Counted from the stretch's first letter, positions 13,105 to 21,972 are shown. The stretch: 64,000 nt of DNA from Streptomyces bicolor (GCF_000719285.1 NZ_JOFS01000032.1:85953-149952); one strand, 5' to 3'. Numbers and translations: made by a program. Notes: generated by a model not told the origin, from the letters alone.

Positions 13105-14094
13105 ATGGGTGACTCGACCGTGACGACACTGGAAGGCCGTGAAGCGGCCGTTCCGCACCCGGTCGCGGACGAATCGGGACAAGGCCCCCTGCGCCGTCTG
13201 CGCACCCCGCGCCGACCCCGCCTCTGGTTCGAAATCCTGCTGATCGCGGTGAGTTACTGGACGTACTCACTGATCCGCAACGCGGTTCCGGAGCAGAAGG
13301 CCGAGGCGCTGCGCAACGCCGACTGGCTCTGGAAGCTGGAGCAAAACCTCGGCATCGCCGTCGAGGAGTCGATCAATCACGCCGTGAACTCGGTGACTTG
13401 GCTCATCGTCGGCATGAACTACTACTACGCGACCCTGCACTTCATCGTCACGCTCGGCGTCCTGGTCTGGCTCTACCGCAGCCACCCCGGCCGCTACGCG
13501 GCGACCCGCCTGGTCCTCTTCGCGACAACCGGTGTGGCCCTGATCGGTTACTACCTGTACCCGCTCGCTCCCCCGCGGTTGATGACCAACGGCGGCTTCA
13601 TCGACACGGTCCTGGTCCACGACACCTGGGGCTCGATGGCCTCCGGCGACCTGAAGAACATGTCGAACCAGTACGCCGCGATGCCGTCCATGCACATCGG
13701 CTGGTCCGTGTGGAGCGGCGTGACGATCTTCGCGCTGGCGAGGATCCCCTGGGTACGGGTCCTCGGACTGCTCTACCCGACGGCCACACTGATCGTGATC
13801 GTCGCCACGGCCAACCACTTCTGGCTCGACGCGGTGGGCGGCCTCATGTGCCTGGCGTTCGGATACACGGTGGCACGCCTCTGGTACGGAAAGCTGCCGC
13901 ACGCGCTGCCCAGGCGGGTGGTGCCCGCGCCACCACACACGCACCCGCAGTCGCCCACGGCGGGCAGGGGACGTGCCGGGGGGTGTCCGCCCGCAGCGGC
14001 GGGCGTCAACGCCGAGCACACTTCTGACGAACCGAGCCGCCCGACCGAGGCCGGACACCCCCCGGCGCGGCCCCGACCCACGACACCCGCGTAG
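13105..14094 (+). CDS. PAP2-superfamily integral membrane phosphatase
   Basis: 329-aa membrane protein of the PAP2_3 (inositol phosphorylceramide synthase-like) group, probably acting on a lipid phosphate. At least five spans are visible. Family motifs are AAMPSMHIGWS (SGH-type, catalytic His) and ATANHFWLDAVGG (second catalytic His/Asp). The ATG has no clear ribosome site; CAGACT 8 nt upstream suggests a leaderless transcript. The last ~50 codons (Pro/Arg-rich) lie inside one copy of the ~230-bp repeat that brackets glnE, so the repeat has probably supplied this tail. Substrate is not inferable. Confidence 0.85.
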   Translation: MGDSTVTTLEGREAAVPHPVADESGQGPLRRLRTPRRPRLWFEILLIAVSYWTYSLIRNAVPEQKAEALRNADWLWKLEQNLGIAVEESINHAVNSVTWLIVGMNYYYATLHFIVTLGVLVWLYRSHPGRYAATRLVLFATTGVALIGYYLYPLAPPRLMTNGGFIDTVLVHDTWGSMASGDLKNMSNQYAAMPSMHIGWSVWSGVTIFALARIPWVRVLGLLYPTATLIVIVATANHFWLDAVGGLMCLAFGYTVARLWYGKLPHALPRRVVPAPPHTHPQSPTAGRGRAGGCPPAAAGVNAEHTSDEPSRPTEAGHPPARPRPTTPA

Positions 14095-14172
14095 GCGCTA
14101 CGCGCACCCCACGAAACCCGCACTGGCGCCGCAGGCATCAACGCGCACCCCCACCACCCCGCACAGGCCGCA
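13945..14172 (+). repeat. glnE-flanking inverted repeat, left copy
   Basis: This segment is collinear with the reverse complement of 17299-17530: both contain CGCCCACGGCGGG..AGGGGACG, GCCGGGGGGTGTCCGCCCGC, GGACACCCCCCGGC, TAGGCGCTACGCGCACCCC and CGCCGCAGGCAT in the same order. The centre (about 14003-14052) differs between copies. Each copy has internal GGGGTGTCC / GGACACCCC arms, so it could fold into a large hairpin. It begins inside the PAP2 gene and ends 29 bp from the glnE stop codon. Confidence 0.8.
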
Positions 14173-14201
14173 ACGGCACTCCGGCTCCACCGCCGGAGGC
14201 A

Positions 14202-17201
14202 TCACGCCCCGTAGAAGAGCTCGTCCACCACACCCCGGGCCCGCCGCGTCGTACGCCGGTACGCGTCGAGCATGTCCCCCGCGTGACCGGGCCCGTACCC
14301 CAGGTAGCGCCCCACCGCCGCCAGCTCACGGCTGTCCGACGGGAAGGTGTCGCCGGCCCGCCCGCGTACCAGCATCACCGCGTTGCGCACCCGCGTGGCC
14401 AGCACCCACGCCTCGTCCAGGATCGCCGCCTCCTCGGCCGGAATCAGCCCGGCCGCGCACGCGGCGGCAAGCGCCTCCCGGGTCCGCGTCGTACGCAGCC
14501 CCGGTTCGGCCCACCCATGCTGAAGCTGCAGCAGCTGCACCGTCCACTCGACGTCGGAGAGCCCGCCGGGCCCGAGCTTGGTGTGCAGCTTGGGGTCGAC
14601 GCCGCGAGGGAGCCGCTCGGACTCCATACGGGCCTTCAGGCGCCGGATCTCCCGTACGGCGTCCTCGCCGAGCCCCTCGGCGGGATACCGCAGCGGATCG
14701 ACGAGATCGATGAAACGCCGCCCCAGATCCTCGTCGCCGGCCACCACCTCGGCCCGCAGCAGCGCCTGCGACTCCCAGACCAGGGACCACCGGCGGTAGT
14801 ACGCCTCGTAGGACTTCAGCGTGCGCACCAGCGGCCCCGACTTGCCCTCGGGGCGCAGATCGGCGTCGATCAACAACGGCGGATCCGCGCTCGGGATCTG
14901 GAGCAGCCGCCGCATCTCCTCGACCACCCGGTTCGCGGCCGCCGAGGCCTCCTGATCGTCGACACCGTCGCGCGGCTCGTGCACGAACACGACGTCCGCG
15001 TCACTGCCGTAGCCCAGCTCGTGCCCCCCGAACCGCCCCATGCCGATGATCGCGAACCGGGTGGGCAGCGTGTCGCCCCACCCCTCCCGCACCACCGCAC
15101 GCAGGGTGCCCGCGAGTGTCGCCGCCGTCAGATCCGACACCGCGGCCCCGACCCGGTCCACCAGCGCACCCTGATCCGCCTCGGCCGGATTCGCCTCGGT
15201 GCCGTAGGAGTCGACGATGTCGGCGGCGGCCGTACGGAACAGTTCCCGGCGCCGCACACCACGCGCCGCCGTCACCGCCTGCACGGCGTCGTCCGCGCGC
15301 CCCACCGCCGCGAGGATCTCCTGCTCCAGGTGCCCACGCGAGCGCGGCTCCAGCCCGGTCCCCCCGTCGCCGTCGCCGAGCAGTGCCACCGCCTCCGGCG
15401 CCCGCATCAGCAAGTCAGGAGCGAGGCGCCCCGCCGACAGCACACGGGCGAGGTTCTCGGCGGCGGCGCCCTCGTCCCGCAACAGCCGTAGATACCAAGG
15501 GGTCTTGCCGAGCGCGTCCGACACCTTGCGGAAGTTCAGCAGCCCCGCGTCGGGATCCGCCGAGTCCGCGAACCAGCCCAACAGCACCGGCAACAACGTC
15601 CGTTGGATCGCCGCCTTGCGGGTGACCCCGGAGGCCAGCGCCTCCAGATGCCTGAGCGCGGAGGCCGGATCGGCGTACCCGAGCGCGACCAGCCGCTCCC
15701 GCGCCGCCCCGGCGCTCAACCGTGCCTCGCCGGGGGCGAGTTGGGCGACCGCGTCGAGCAGCGGCCGGTAGAAGAGCTTCTCGTGCAGGCGCCGTACGAC
15801 ACTCGCGTGCCGTCTCCACTCGCGGTTCAGCTCGGCGACCGGGTCGACGCGCAGGCCGAGGGAGCGGCCGATGCGCCGCAGGTCGGCCTCGTCCTCGGGC
15901 ACCAGGTGGGTGCGCCGCAGCCGGTAGAGCTGGATGCGGTGCTCCATGGAGCGCAGGAAGCGGTAGGCGTCGTCGAGCTGGGCGGCGTCGGCGCGGCCGA
16001 CGTAGCCGCCGGCGGCGAGGGCCTGCAGTGCGTGCAGGGTGGTGCCGCTGCGCAGGGACGCGTCGTGCCGCCCGTGCACCAGCTGCAGCAGCTGTACGGC
16101 GAACTCGACGTCCCGGAGCCCGCCGGGGCCGAGCTTGAGCTGGCGGTCCACCTCGGCCACGGGGATGTTCTCGACGACCCGCCGGCGCATCTTCTGCACG
16201 TCGGCGACGAAGTTCTCCCGCTCGGCGGCCTGCCAGACCAGCGGCTCCACCGCGGCGACGTACTCCTCGCCCAGCTCGATGTCGCCCGCCACCGGGCGCG
16301 CCTTGAGCAGTGCCTGGAACTCCCAGGTCTTGGCCCAGCGCTGGTAGTAGGCGAGGTGGCTGCTGAGGGTCCGCACCAGGGGACCGTTACGGCCCTCGGG
16401 CCGCAGGTTGGCGTCCACGGGCCAGATGGACCCCTCGACGGTCGTCTCCGAGCAGATCCGCATCATGTGCGAGGCGAGCTTGGTGGCGGACCGCAGCGCC
16501 TTGCCCTCGTCGGCGCCGTCCATGGCCTCGCCGACGAAGATGACGTCGACGTCGGAGACGTAGTTCAGCTCGTGGCCCCCGCACTTGCCCATCGCGATCA
16601 CCGCGAGCCGGCACAGCGCGGCGTCCTCCGGCGCGGCGGCGCGGGCGATGGCGAGGGCGGCGCGCAGGGTCGCGGTGGCGAGGTCGGCGAGCTCGGCGGC
16701 GGTCTGGGCCACGTCGGTGGTGCCGCACACGTCACGGGCGGCGATGGAGAGCAGACAGCGCCGGTAGGCGACGCGCAGGGAGACGGGGTCGGTGGCCTCG
16801 GCGAGGCCGCGCTCGAACTCCTCCACCTCCGGGTGCAGGTCCTGTGGCTCGTACATGACCAGCGCCTGCCAGTCGCCGGCGTGCTTGGCGAGGTGGTCGG
16901 CGAGGGCGGAGGAGGCGCCGAGCACGCCGAGCAGCCGGTCGCGCAGGGGCTTGGCCGCTATGACCGTGTCCAGCAGTTGCCGTTGGGCGGCGGGGTCGGG
17001 CTGCGCTTCGAGGAGCCGGACGAGTCCGTGCAGGGCGAGGTCCGGGTCGGCTGTGGCGCCGAGGGCCTCCAGCAGCACCGGATCGTTCCTGATCGGCGCG
17101 AGTTCCGCGCTCTCCAGGAGCCGCTCGGCGGCCGACGGGTCGGTGAATCCGTGCCGCAGCAGCCGTGTGAAGGTACTGCTCCTGCGCCCCGGCGCCGTCA
17201 T
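14202..17201 (-). CDS. glnE: Bifunctional glutamine-synthetase adenylyltransferase/deadenylyltransferase GlnE
   Basis: 999-aa cytoplasmic enzyme that adenylylates and deadenylylates glutamine synthetase in response to nitrogen status. The two nucleotidyltransferase domains show the paired signatures GMGKCGGHELNYVSDVD (about residue 205) and GMGRFGGHELGYGSDADV (about residue 715), with an LGPGGLRDVEF / LGPGGLSDVEWT signature in each half. Length is typical of the family. ATG start; a 20-bp tandem repeat lies about 16 bp upstream. Flanked on both sides by inverted copies of a long repeat. Two genes away is a glutamine-synthetase-like gene. Confidence 0.97.
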   Translation of the reverse strand: MTAPGRRSSTFTRLLRHGFTDPSAAERLLESAELAPIRNDPVLLEALGATADPDLALHGLVRLLEAQPDPAAQRQLLDTVIAAKPLRDRLLGVLGASSALADHLAKHAGDWQALVMYEPQDLHPEVEEFERGLAEATDPVSLRVAYRRCLLSIAARDVCGTTDVAQTAAELADLATATLRAALAIARAAAPEDAALCRLAVIAMGKCGGHELNYVSDVDVIFVGEAMDGADEGKALRSATKLASHMMRICSETTVEGSIWPVDANLRPEGRNGPLVRTLSSHLAYYQRWAKTWEFQALLKARPVAGDIELGEEYVAAVEPLVWQAAERENFVADVQKMRRRVVENIPVAEVDRQLKLGPGGLRDVEFAVQLLQLVHGRHDASLRSGTTLHALQALAAGGYVGRADAAQLDDAYRFLRSMEHRIQLYRLRRTHLVPEDEADLRRIGRSLGLRVDPVAELNREWRRHASVVRRLHEKLFYRPLLDAVAQLAPGEARLSAGAARERLVALGYADPASALRHLEALASGVTRKAAIQRTLLPVLLGWFADSADPDAGLLNFRKVSDALGKTPWYLRLLRDEGAAAENLARVLSAGRLAPDLLMRAPEAVALLGDGDGGTGLEPRSRGHLEQEILAAVGRADDAVQAVTAARGVRRRELFRTAAADIVDSYGTEANPAEADQGALVDRVGAAVSDLTAATLAGTLRAVVREGWGDTLPTRFAIIGMGRFGGHELGYGSDADVVFVHEPRDGVDDQEASAAANRVVEEMRRLLQIPSADPPLLIDADLRPEGKSGPLVRTLKSYEAYYRRWSLVWESQALLRAEVVAGDEDLGRRFIDLVDPLRYPAEGLGEDAVREIRRLKARMESERLPRGVDPKLHTKLGPGGLSDVEWTVQLLQLQHGWAEPGLRTTRTREALAAACAAGLIPAEEAAILDEAWVLATRVRNAVMLVRGRAGDTFPSDSRELAAVGRYLGYGPGHAGDMLDAYRRTTRRARGVVDELFYGA

Positions 17202-17217
17202 GGTCGGCCTCCCGTTC

Positions 17218-17257
17218 CGATCAGGGTCGTTCGCGCCCGATCAAGGTCGTACGCGGT
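17218..17257. repeat. 20-bp tandem repeat just upstream of glnE
   Basis: Two adjacent 20-bp units, CGATCAGGGTCGTTCGCGCC and CGATCAAGGTCGTACGCGGT, differ at 4 positions. They start 16 bp upstream of the glnE start codon and fall in its leader or promoter. Confidence 0.75.
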
Positions 17258-17298
17258 CGAGCGTAGCCGCTGCGCTGGGCTTGGGCGGGGTGCCTGCG

Positions 17299-17530
17299 GC
17301 GGCCTGCGCGGGTTTGGTGGGGGTGCGCGTGCGGATGCCTGCGGCGCCTGTGCGGGTGTGGTGGGGGTGCGCGTAGCGCCTGCGGTCGTGTTGTGGGTCG
17401 GGGCCGGGCCGGGGGGTGTCCGTCCTCGGACCGGCGGCTGGACTTAGGCCAGGAGGTGCCGTTTCTTGACGCCGGCCACTGCGGGCGGACACCCCCCGGC
17501 CCGTCCCCTTCCCGCCGTGGGCGGCTGCGG
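17299..17530 (-). repeat. glnE-flanking inverted repeat, right copy
   Basis: Opposite-orientation copy of 13945-14172, located 98 bp upstream of glnE. The arms match over most of their length while the central ~50 bp is different. The part nearest glnE also contains two internal approximations of a GTGGTGGGGGTGCGCGT unit. Confidence 0.8.
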
Positions 17531-17684
17531 CCCGTGGGGGTACACGCCCACCTAGCTGCGGGCAGTCGTGCCGCTGGGGCGGCACGGGTGGGCGCAGCGG
17601 CACCCCGCCAGCGCCGGGCCGCGCGTCCCACCCCCGCCCAGCCACAACGCTGGGCACCTCTCGACGCCGATCCGCACTCCCACC
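17531..17684. other. Gene-free spacer with hairpins between glnE and the VOC gene
   Basis: No plausible gene is seen between glnE and the VOC gene (17202-17893, 692 bp). Besides the repeats listed separately, this segment contains a perfect hairpin CGTGCCGC-TGGG-GCGGCACG (17567-17586) and generally GC-rich, repeat-like sequence. It looks like accumulated non-coding repeats rather than a decayed gene. Confidence 0.6.
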
Positions 17685-17755
17685 CAGCCCGTCCGGCGTT
17701 TGAGGACAAGGCCCCTCAAGGGCCGAAGCGGGGGACTGGGGGCGGCAGCCCCCAG
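17685..17755 (+). repeat. Dispersed intergenic repeat, family B, full copy
   Basis: Starts CAGCCCGTCCGGCGTTTGAG and ends with the hairpin CTGGGGG-CGGCAG-CCCCCAG. The first 21 bp recur exactly, inverted, at 54749-54769. This is a recognisable repeat type of Streptomyces intergenic DNA; the terminal hairpin looks terminator-like. Confidence 0.75.
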
Positions 17756-17893
17756 TAGGGCCCGCAGCAGCCCCGGATGCCTTGGAATCTGCGGAACTTG
17801 GGCGATCGCGGTGGCGCAGAGCATCGTTTTCGGCTTCGGTTAGGGGGAGCCGTTCAGCCAGACCCGCTGGCGATTCACCATGGAGGACTAGCG

Positions 17894-18346
17894 ATGGACT
17901 TCACCCTCGAAGTGATCCCGCTGCCCGTGAGCGACATCGACCGGGCCCGCGACTTCTACCGGGACAAGGTCGGCTTCCACGTCGACATCGACCAGGAGGT
18001 CATGCCGGGCATGCGCATCGTCCAGCTGACGCCTCCGGGCTCCGGCTGTTCGATCGCCCTCGGCGACAGCATTTGGGACATGACCAAGGGCGAGACCGTG
18101 CCCGAGCCCGGCTCGTACCAGGGCCTGCAGCTCTGCGTGGCGGACATCAAGGCGGCCCGGGCGGAACTCGTGGAGCGGGGCCTGGAGGTGTCGGAGCCGG
18201 TCCAGTACGCCCCGGACGACGGCGCGACGTTCATGTACTTCAAGGACCCCGACGGCAACGGCTGGTCGATCCAGGAGTACCGCCGCAGGGTGACGGAGCC
18301 GCTGCACCAGCTGCTGGCGGAGCAGGCGGCCGAGCGCGGGCAGTGA
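17894..18346 (+). CDS. VOC-family (glyoxalase/dioxygenase fold) protein
   Basis: 150-aa single-domain vicinal-oxygen-chelate protein. Two beta-alpha-beta modules are visible, starting with EVIPLPVSDIDRARDFYRDK and ending FMYFKDPDGNGWSIQEYR. The PDGN turn and terminal Glu are typical of the fold, but the substrate cannot be read from the sequence. ATG chosen because GGAGG lies 7 nt upstream. Convergent with glnA2, with a shared hairpin between them. Confidence 0.88.
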   Translation: MDFTLEVIPLPVSDIDRARDFYRDKVGFHVDIDQEVMPGMRIVQLTPPGSGCSIALGDSIWDMTKGETVPEPGSYQGLQLCVADIKAARAELVERGLEVSEPVQYAPDDGATFMYFKDPDGNGWSIQEYRRRVTEPLHQLLAEQAAERGQ

Positions 18347-18352
18347 CACCAC

Positions 18353-18381
18353 GGGGGCGCGGGACGGAATCCCGCGCCCCC
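18353..18381. terminator. Bidirectional terminator between VOC gene and glnA2
   Basis: Perfect 12-bp stem GGGGGCGCGGGA / TCCCGCGCCCCC with a 5-nt loop in the 58-bp gap between two convergent stop codons. Confidence 0.8.
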
Positions 18382-18404
18382 GGCCTGAGCTTTTGCGCTT
18401 GCGC

Positions 18405-19766
18405 CTACAGCACCGGCAGGTTCTTCCGCAGCTCGAACGCCGTCACCTCGGAGCGGTACTCGTGCCACTCCGCCCGCTTGTTGCGCAGGAAGAAATCGAA
18501 GACGTGCTCGCCGAGCGTCTCGGCGATCAGGTCGCTGCGCTCCATGAGAGTGAGCGCCTCGCCCAGGTTCTGCGGCAGCGGCTCGATGCCCATCGCGCGG
18601 CGCTCGGCGTCGGAGAGGGCCCAGACGTCGTCCTCGGCGCCGGGTGGGAGCTCGTAGCCCTCCTCGATGCCCTTGAGGCCGGCGGCCAGCAGGACCGCGT
18701 AGGCCAGGTACGGGTTGGCGCCGGAGTCCAGTGAGCGGACCTCGACCCGGGCCGAGCCCGTCTTGCCGGGCTTGTACATCGGGACGCGGACCAGGGCCGA
18801 GCGGTTGTTGTGGCCCCAGCAGATGTACGAGGGGGCCTCGCCGCCGGCGCCGGCGGTGCGCTCGGAGCCGCCCCAGATGCGCTTGTAGGAGTTCACCCAC
18901 TGGTTGGTGACCGCGGCGATCTCCGCGGCGTGCTTCAGCAGGCCCGCGATGAAGGAGCGGCCGACCTTGGAGAGCTGGTACTCGGCGCCCGACTCGTAGA
19001 AGGCGTTCCTGTCGCCCTCGAACAACGACAGGTGCGTGTGCATGCCGCTGCCCGGGTGCTCCGAGAAGGGCTTCGGCATGAACGTTGCCTGGACGCCCTG
19101 CTCCAGCGCCACCTGCTTCATGACCAGGCGGAACGTCATGATGTTGTCCGCCGTCGAGAGGGCGTCGGCGTAGCGCAGGTCGATCTCCTGCTGGCCCGGC
19201 GCGCCCTCGTGGTGGGAGAACTCGACCGAGATGCCCATCGACTCCAGCATGGTGATCGCCTGGCGGCGGAAGTCCATGCCGATGTTCTGCGGGGTGTGGT
19301 CGAAGTAGCCCGAGTTGTCGGCGGGGGTCGGCACGGAGCCGTCGACGGGCTTGTCCTTCAGCAGGAAGAACTCGATCTCGGGGTGGGTGTAGAAGGTGAA
19401 GCCCAGGTCGGAGGCGCGGGCCAGGGCGCGCTTGAGGACATAGCGCGGGTCCGCGAAGGACGGGGAGCCGTCCGGCATGAGGATGTCGCAGAACATCCGG
19501 GCCGTGCCGGGGGCCTCGGCGCGCCACGGCAGGATCTGGAACGTCGACGGGTCCGGCTTGGCGATCATGTCGGACTCGTATACGCGGGCGAAGCCCTCGA
19601 TCGCCGAGCCGTCGAAGCCGATGCCCTCGTCGAAGGCCTGCTCGAGCTCGGCCGGGGCCACGGCCACGGACTTGAGGAAGCCCAGCACGTCCGTGAACCA
19701 CAGCCGTACGAACCGGATGTCGCGCTCCTCCAACGTCCGGAGCACGAACTCCTGCTGCTTGTCCAT
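18405..19766 (-). CDS. glnA2: GlnA2-type glutamine-synthetase-like ligase
   Basis: 453-aa enzyme of the glutamine synthetase family, close to the Streptomyces GlnA2 paralogue (gamma-glutamylpolyamine synthetase), which ligates glutamate to polyamines rather than ammonia. The glutamine-synthetase ATP and metal-binding regions are recognisable: THPEIEFFL, GMHTHLSLF, ICWGHNNRSALVRVP. Length and the start MDKQQEFVLRTLEERDIRFV fit that group; an ATG five codons upstream has AAGG directly abutting it and is less likely. There is no Met-Tyr-type adenylylation loop visible near the C-terminus as in GlnA1, so GlnE next door probably does not modify it. Assignment to GlnA2 rather than another paralogue is from remembered sequence similarity. 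Confidence 0.88.
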   Translation of the reverse strand: MDKQQEFVLRTLEERDIRFVRLWFTDVLGFLKSVAVAPAELEQAFDEGIGFDGSAIEGFARVYESDMIAKPDPSTFQILPWRAEAPGTARMFCDILMPDGSPSFADPRYVLKRALARASDLGFTFYTHPEIEFFLLKDKPVDGSVPTPADNSGYFDHTPQNIGMDFRRQAITMLESMGISVEFSHHEGAPGQQEIDLRYADALSTADNIMTFRLVMKQVALEQGVQATFMPKPFSEHPGSGMHTHLSLFEGDRNAFYESGAEYQLSKVGRSFIAGLLKHAAEIAAVTNQWVNSYKRIWGGSERTAGAGGEAPSYICWGHNNRSALVRVPMYKPGKTGSARVEVRSLDSGANPYLAYAVLLAAGLKGIEEGYELPPGAEDDVWALSDAERRAMGIEPLPQNLGEALTLMERSDLIAETLGEHVFDFFLRNKRAEWHEYRSEVTAFELRKNLPVL

Positions 19767-20018
19767 CTTCCGCTTCCCCATCCTTGCTGGTCAGGCCGCC
19801 TGTCTCCGGTACCGCGGGAGGCGGTCGGGCACCTGAGCATCACACCACAACACCATTTCAGGCGCGTTGCGCACCTTGATCGCCGAAGCGATCCCGGACT
19901 GAACGCCCGGCGTACGGCAGGTGTCCTGCCGTGGCACGCGGTGAACTGCTCTGCCGCCCATCTTGCCTGCTCGGACCGACATCCGTAATGCCCGGCCCCG
20001 CAAGACCCACCCCACTTT
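19767..20018. other. Divergent glnA2-hmp intergenic region
   Basis: This 330-bp divergent gap (to 20096) contains no gene-like reading frame. It must hold the glnA2 promoter; no confident -10/-35 pair or GlnR-type box was recognised on the glnA2 side. The hmp side carries the palindrome listed separately. Confidence 0.5.
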
Positions 20019-20041
20019 AATTTGCATCTCAGATGCAAGTT
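20019..20041 (+). promoter_or_regulatory. NsrR-type operator upstream of the flavohaemoglobin gene
   Basis: AATTTGCATCT-C-AGATGCAAGTT is an 11-1-11 palindrome with one mismatched pair, 55 bp before the hmp start. It has the size and ATGCAT-like core of NsrR sites at Streptomyces hmpA genes. The nsrR-like gene immediately downstream supports the assignment. Confidence 0.75.
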
Positions 20042-20096
20042 TTAATGACCGTGGGCGGCCGCCCTCGCGCCGCCCGGTCGAGCCCGAGGAGAACCG

Positions 20097-21281
20097 ATGC
20101 TGTCCGAGCAGTCCGCCGCCACCGTCCGCGCCACCCTTCCCGCGGTCGGCGCGTCCCTCGCCGAGATCACCGAACGCTTCTACGCCGGGCTGTTCACCGC
20201 CCGTCCCGAGCTGCTGCGCGACCTGTTCAACCGCGGCAACCAGGCGGCGGGCACGCAGCGGCAGGCCCTGGCGGGTTCCATCGCCGCGTTCGCGACGCAC
20301 CTCGTGGACCACCCCGACGAGCGGCCCGACGCGATGCTGGGCCGCATCGCCCACAAGCACGCCTCCCTGGGCGTCACGGCGGAGCAGTACGCGCTCGTCC
20401 ACGAGCACCTCTTCGCCGCCATCGCCGACGTCCTCGGCGAGGCCGTCACGCCCGAGGTCGCGGCCGCCTGGGACGAGGTCTACTGGCTGATGGCGAACGC
20501 CCTGATCGCGATCGAGAAGCGGCTGTACGACGAGCGCGGAGGCAGCGAGTGGCGGGAGTGGGAGGTCGTGGGACGCGTCGAGGAGACCGCCGACGTCGCC
20601 ACGTTCCGGCTGCGCCCGGCCGACGGCCGCCCGGCGCCCGGCTTCCGGGCCGGGCAGTACGTCTCCGTACAGGTCGAGCTCCCGGACGGGGCCCGGCAGA
20701 TACGCCAGTACAGTCTGTCCGCCGCACCCGGATCGCCGGTACGCCAGATCAGCGTGAAGCGGGTGCCCGGCGGCACCGCGCCCGACGGCGAGGTCTCGAA
20801 CCACCTCCACGCGCGCGTGCGGGCCGGCGATCGCCTTCGCATGTCGGCGGCGTACGGCGATCTCGTCCTCGCCGGCACCGAGGCCCCGCTCCTCCTCGCG
20901 TCCGCCGGGATCGGCGTCACCCCCATGGTCGCGATGCTGGGCGAGCTCGCGGACGCCGGGCACGAGGGCCGGGTGATCGTCGTGCACGGCGACCGCTCCC
21001 CCGCCACGCACGCCCTGCGCGCCGACCACGAGGCGTACGCCGAGAAGCTCCAGGGAGCCTCGGCCCACTTCTGGTACGAGACGGACGCCGACGCCCCCCA
21101 CCGCACCGGCCTGGTCGACCTGACCGACGTCGCCGTACCGAAGGGCACGCGTGCGTACCTGTGCGGTCCGCTGCCCTTCATGCGTACGGTGCGGGCTCAG
21201 TTGATCGGGAAGGGCGTGGCGCCGGCCGACATCCACTACGAGGTCTTCGGACCCGACCTGTGGCTGGCCCAGGAGGGCTAG
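20097..21281 (+). CDS. hmpA: Flavohaemoglobin (nitric oxide dioxygenase)
   Basis: 394-aa cytoplasmic NO-detoxifying enzyme converting NO and O2 to nitrate using NAD(P)H. The N-terminal globin domain (1-~140) has the proximal His in RIAHKHASLGV. An FAD-binding region follows (RQYSLSAAP, about residues 204-212), then the NAD domain (LLLASAGIGVTPMVAML, about 265-281) and the C-terminal YLCGPLPFM and YEVFGPDLW. GAGGAG lies 5 nt before the ATG. Its stop codon overlaps that of nsrR (shared CTAG, 21278-21281). Expected to be NO-induced by release of NsrR from the palindrome upstream. Confidence 0.95.
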   Translation: MLSEQSAATVRATLPAVGASLAEITERFYAGLFTARPELLRDLFNRGNQAAGTQRQALAGSIAAFATHLVDHPDERPDAMLGRIAHKHASLGVTAEQYALVHEHLFAAIADVLGEAVTPEVAAAWDEVYWLMANALIAIEKRLYDERGGSEWREWEVVGRVEETADVATFRLRPADGRPAPGFRAGQYVSVQVELPDGARQIRQYSLSAAPGSPVRQISVKRVPGGTAPDGEVSNHLHARVRAGDRLRMSAAYGDLVLAGTEAPLLLASAGIGVTPMVAMLGELADAGHEGRVIVVHGDRSPATHALRADHEAYAEKLQGASAHFWYETDADAPHRTGLVDLTDVAVPKGTRAYLCGPLPFMRTVRAQLIGKGVAPADIHYEVFGPDLWLAQEG

Positions 21282-21751
21282 GCCCTGTCGTCAAATTCCC
21301 GCCTGCCCGGCGGCGTCCAGGGCGCGCGGCCGATCTGCAGCAGCAGCGGCCCGGTCGGGTCCGCGGTCACATCGGCCACCGTCAGCGGGTCCAGCGAGGC
21401 GAAGAAGGCCTCCTGGGCCCGCCGCAGCGCACCGCGCAGCCGGCACGCGGAGTTGAGCGGGCAGGGGTTGTCGCCCTCGCAGTCGACGACGTCGCCGTCC
21501 CCCTCGAAGGCGCGCACGACCGCGCCGACCGACGCGGTGCGGCCCCTGTCGCTGAGTGTGAGACCGCCGCCGCGGCCCCGGCGGGCGTCGACCAGGCCCA
21601 TGTGCTGCAGCTCGGCGACGACCTTGGCGGCGTGCGTGTACGGCACCTCCATGTCCGCCGCGACCTCGCGGGTCGTCGGCGTCGCGTCGCCCATGACGGC
21701 CAGCCGCATCAGGAGGCGCAGTGCCAGGTCGGTGGAGCGCAACAGCCGCAT
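21278..21751 (-). CDS. nsrR: Rrf2-family nitric-oxide-sensing repressor NsrR
   Basis: 157-aa Rrf2 regulator. Winged helix at the N-terminus (REVAADMEVPYTHAAKVVAE). Three cysteines spaced DCEGDNPCPLNSAC (about residues 93, 99, 105) match the [4Fe-4S] ligand set of Streptomyces NsrR. ATG 21751 gives the standard Rrf2 start MRLLRSTDLALRLL. The DNA just upstream (minus strand CACATTATCTACC) resembles the asymmetric autoregulatory site known at nsrR. Tail-to-tail with its target hmpA. Confidence 0.92.
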   Translation of the reverse strand: MRLLRSTDLALRLLMRLAVMGDATPTTREVAADMEVPYTHAAKVVAELQHMGLVDARRGRGGGLTLSDRGRTASVGAVVRAFEGDGDVVDCEGDNPCPLNSACRLRGALRRAQEAFFASLDPLTVADVTADPTGPLLLQIGRAPWTPPGRREFDDRA

Positions 21752-21972
21752 GGACGGCAGGGTAGATAATGTGCATCCCGGGTTCAAAATATCGGGCGGT
21801 TCCCGATACCGGGGCGGTTCGAAATATCGGCGGCCCGGGCCCGGACCGGTCGGCCGATGCGCCCCCACCCGGCCTTTCCGGCCTTTCCGGCGACCGCTCT
21901 ACTGGAGGTCGCACCTCCCCCATTACGATCAGCGAACCCGACTGTCCCACCCCTCCCAGAAGGGCACACCTC

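Noticed and set aside
19791..21236. 481-codon minus-strand frame antisense to hmpA
   Set aside because: The plus strand encodes an unmistakable flavohaemoglobin; the antisense product has no family features.
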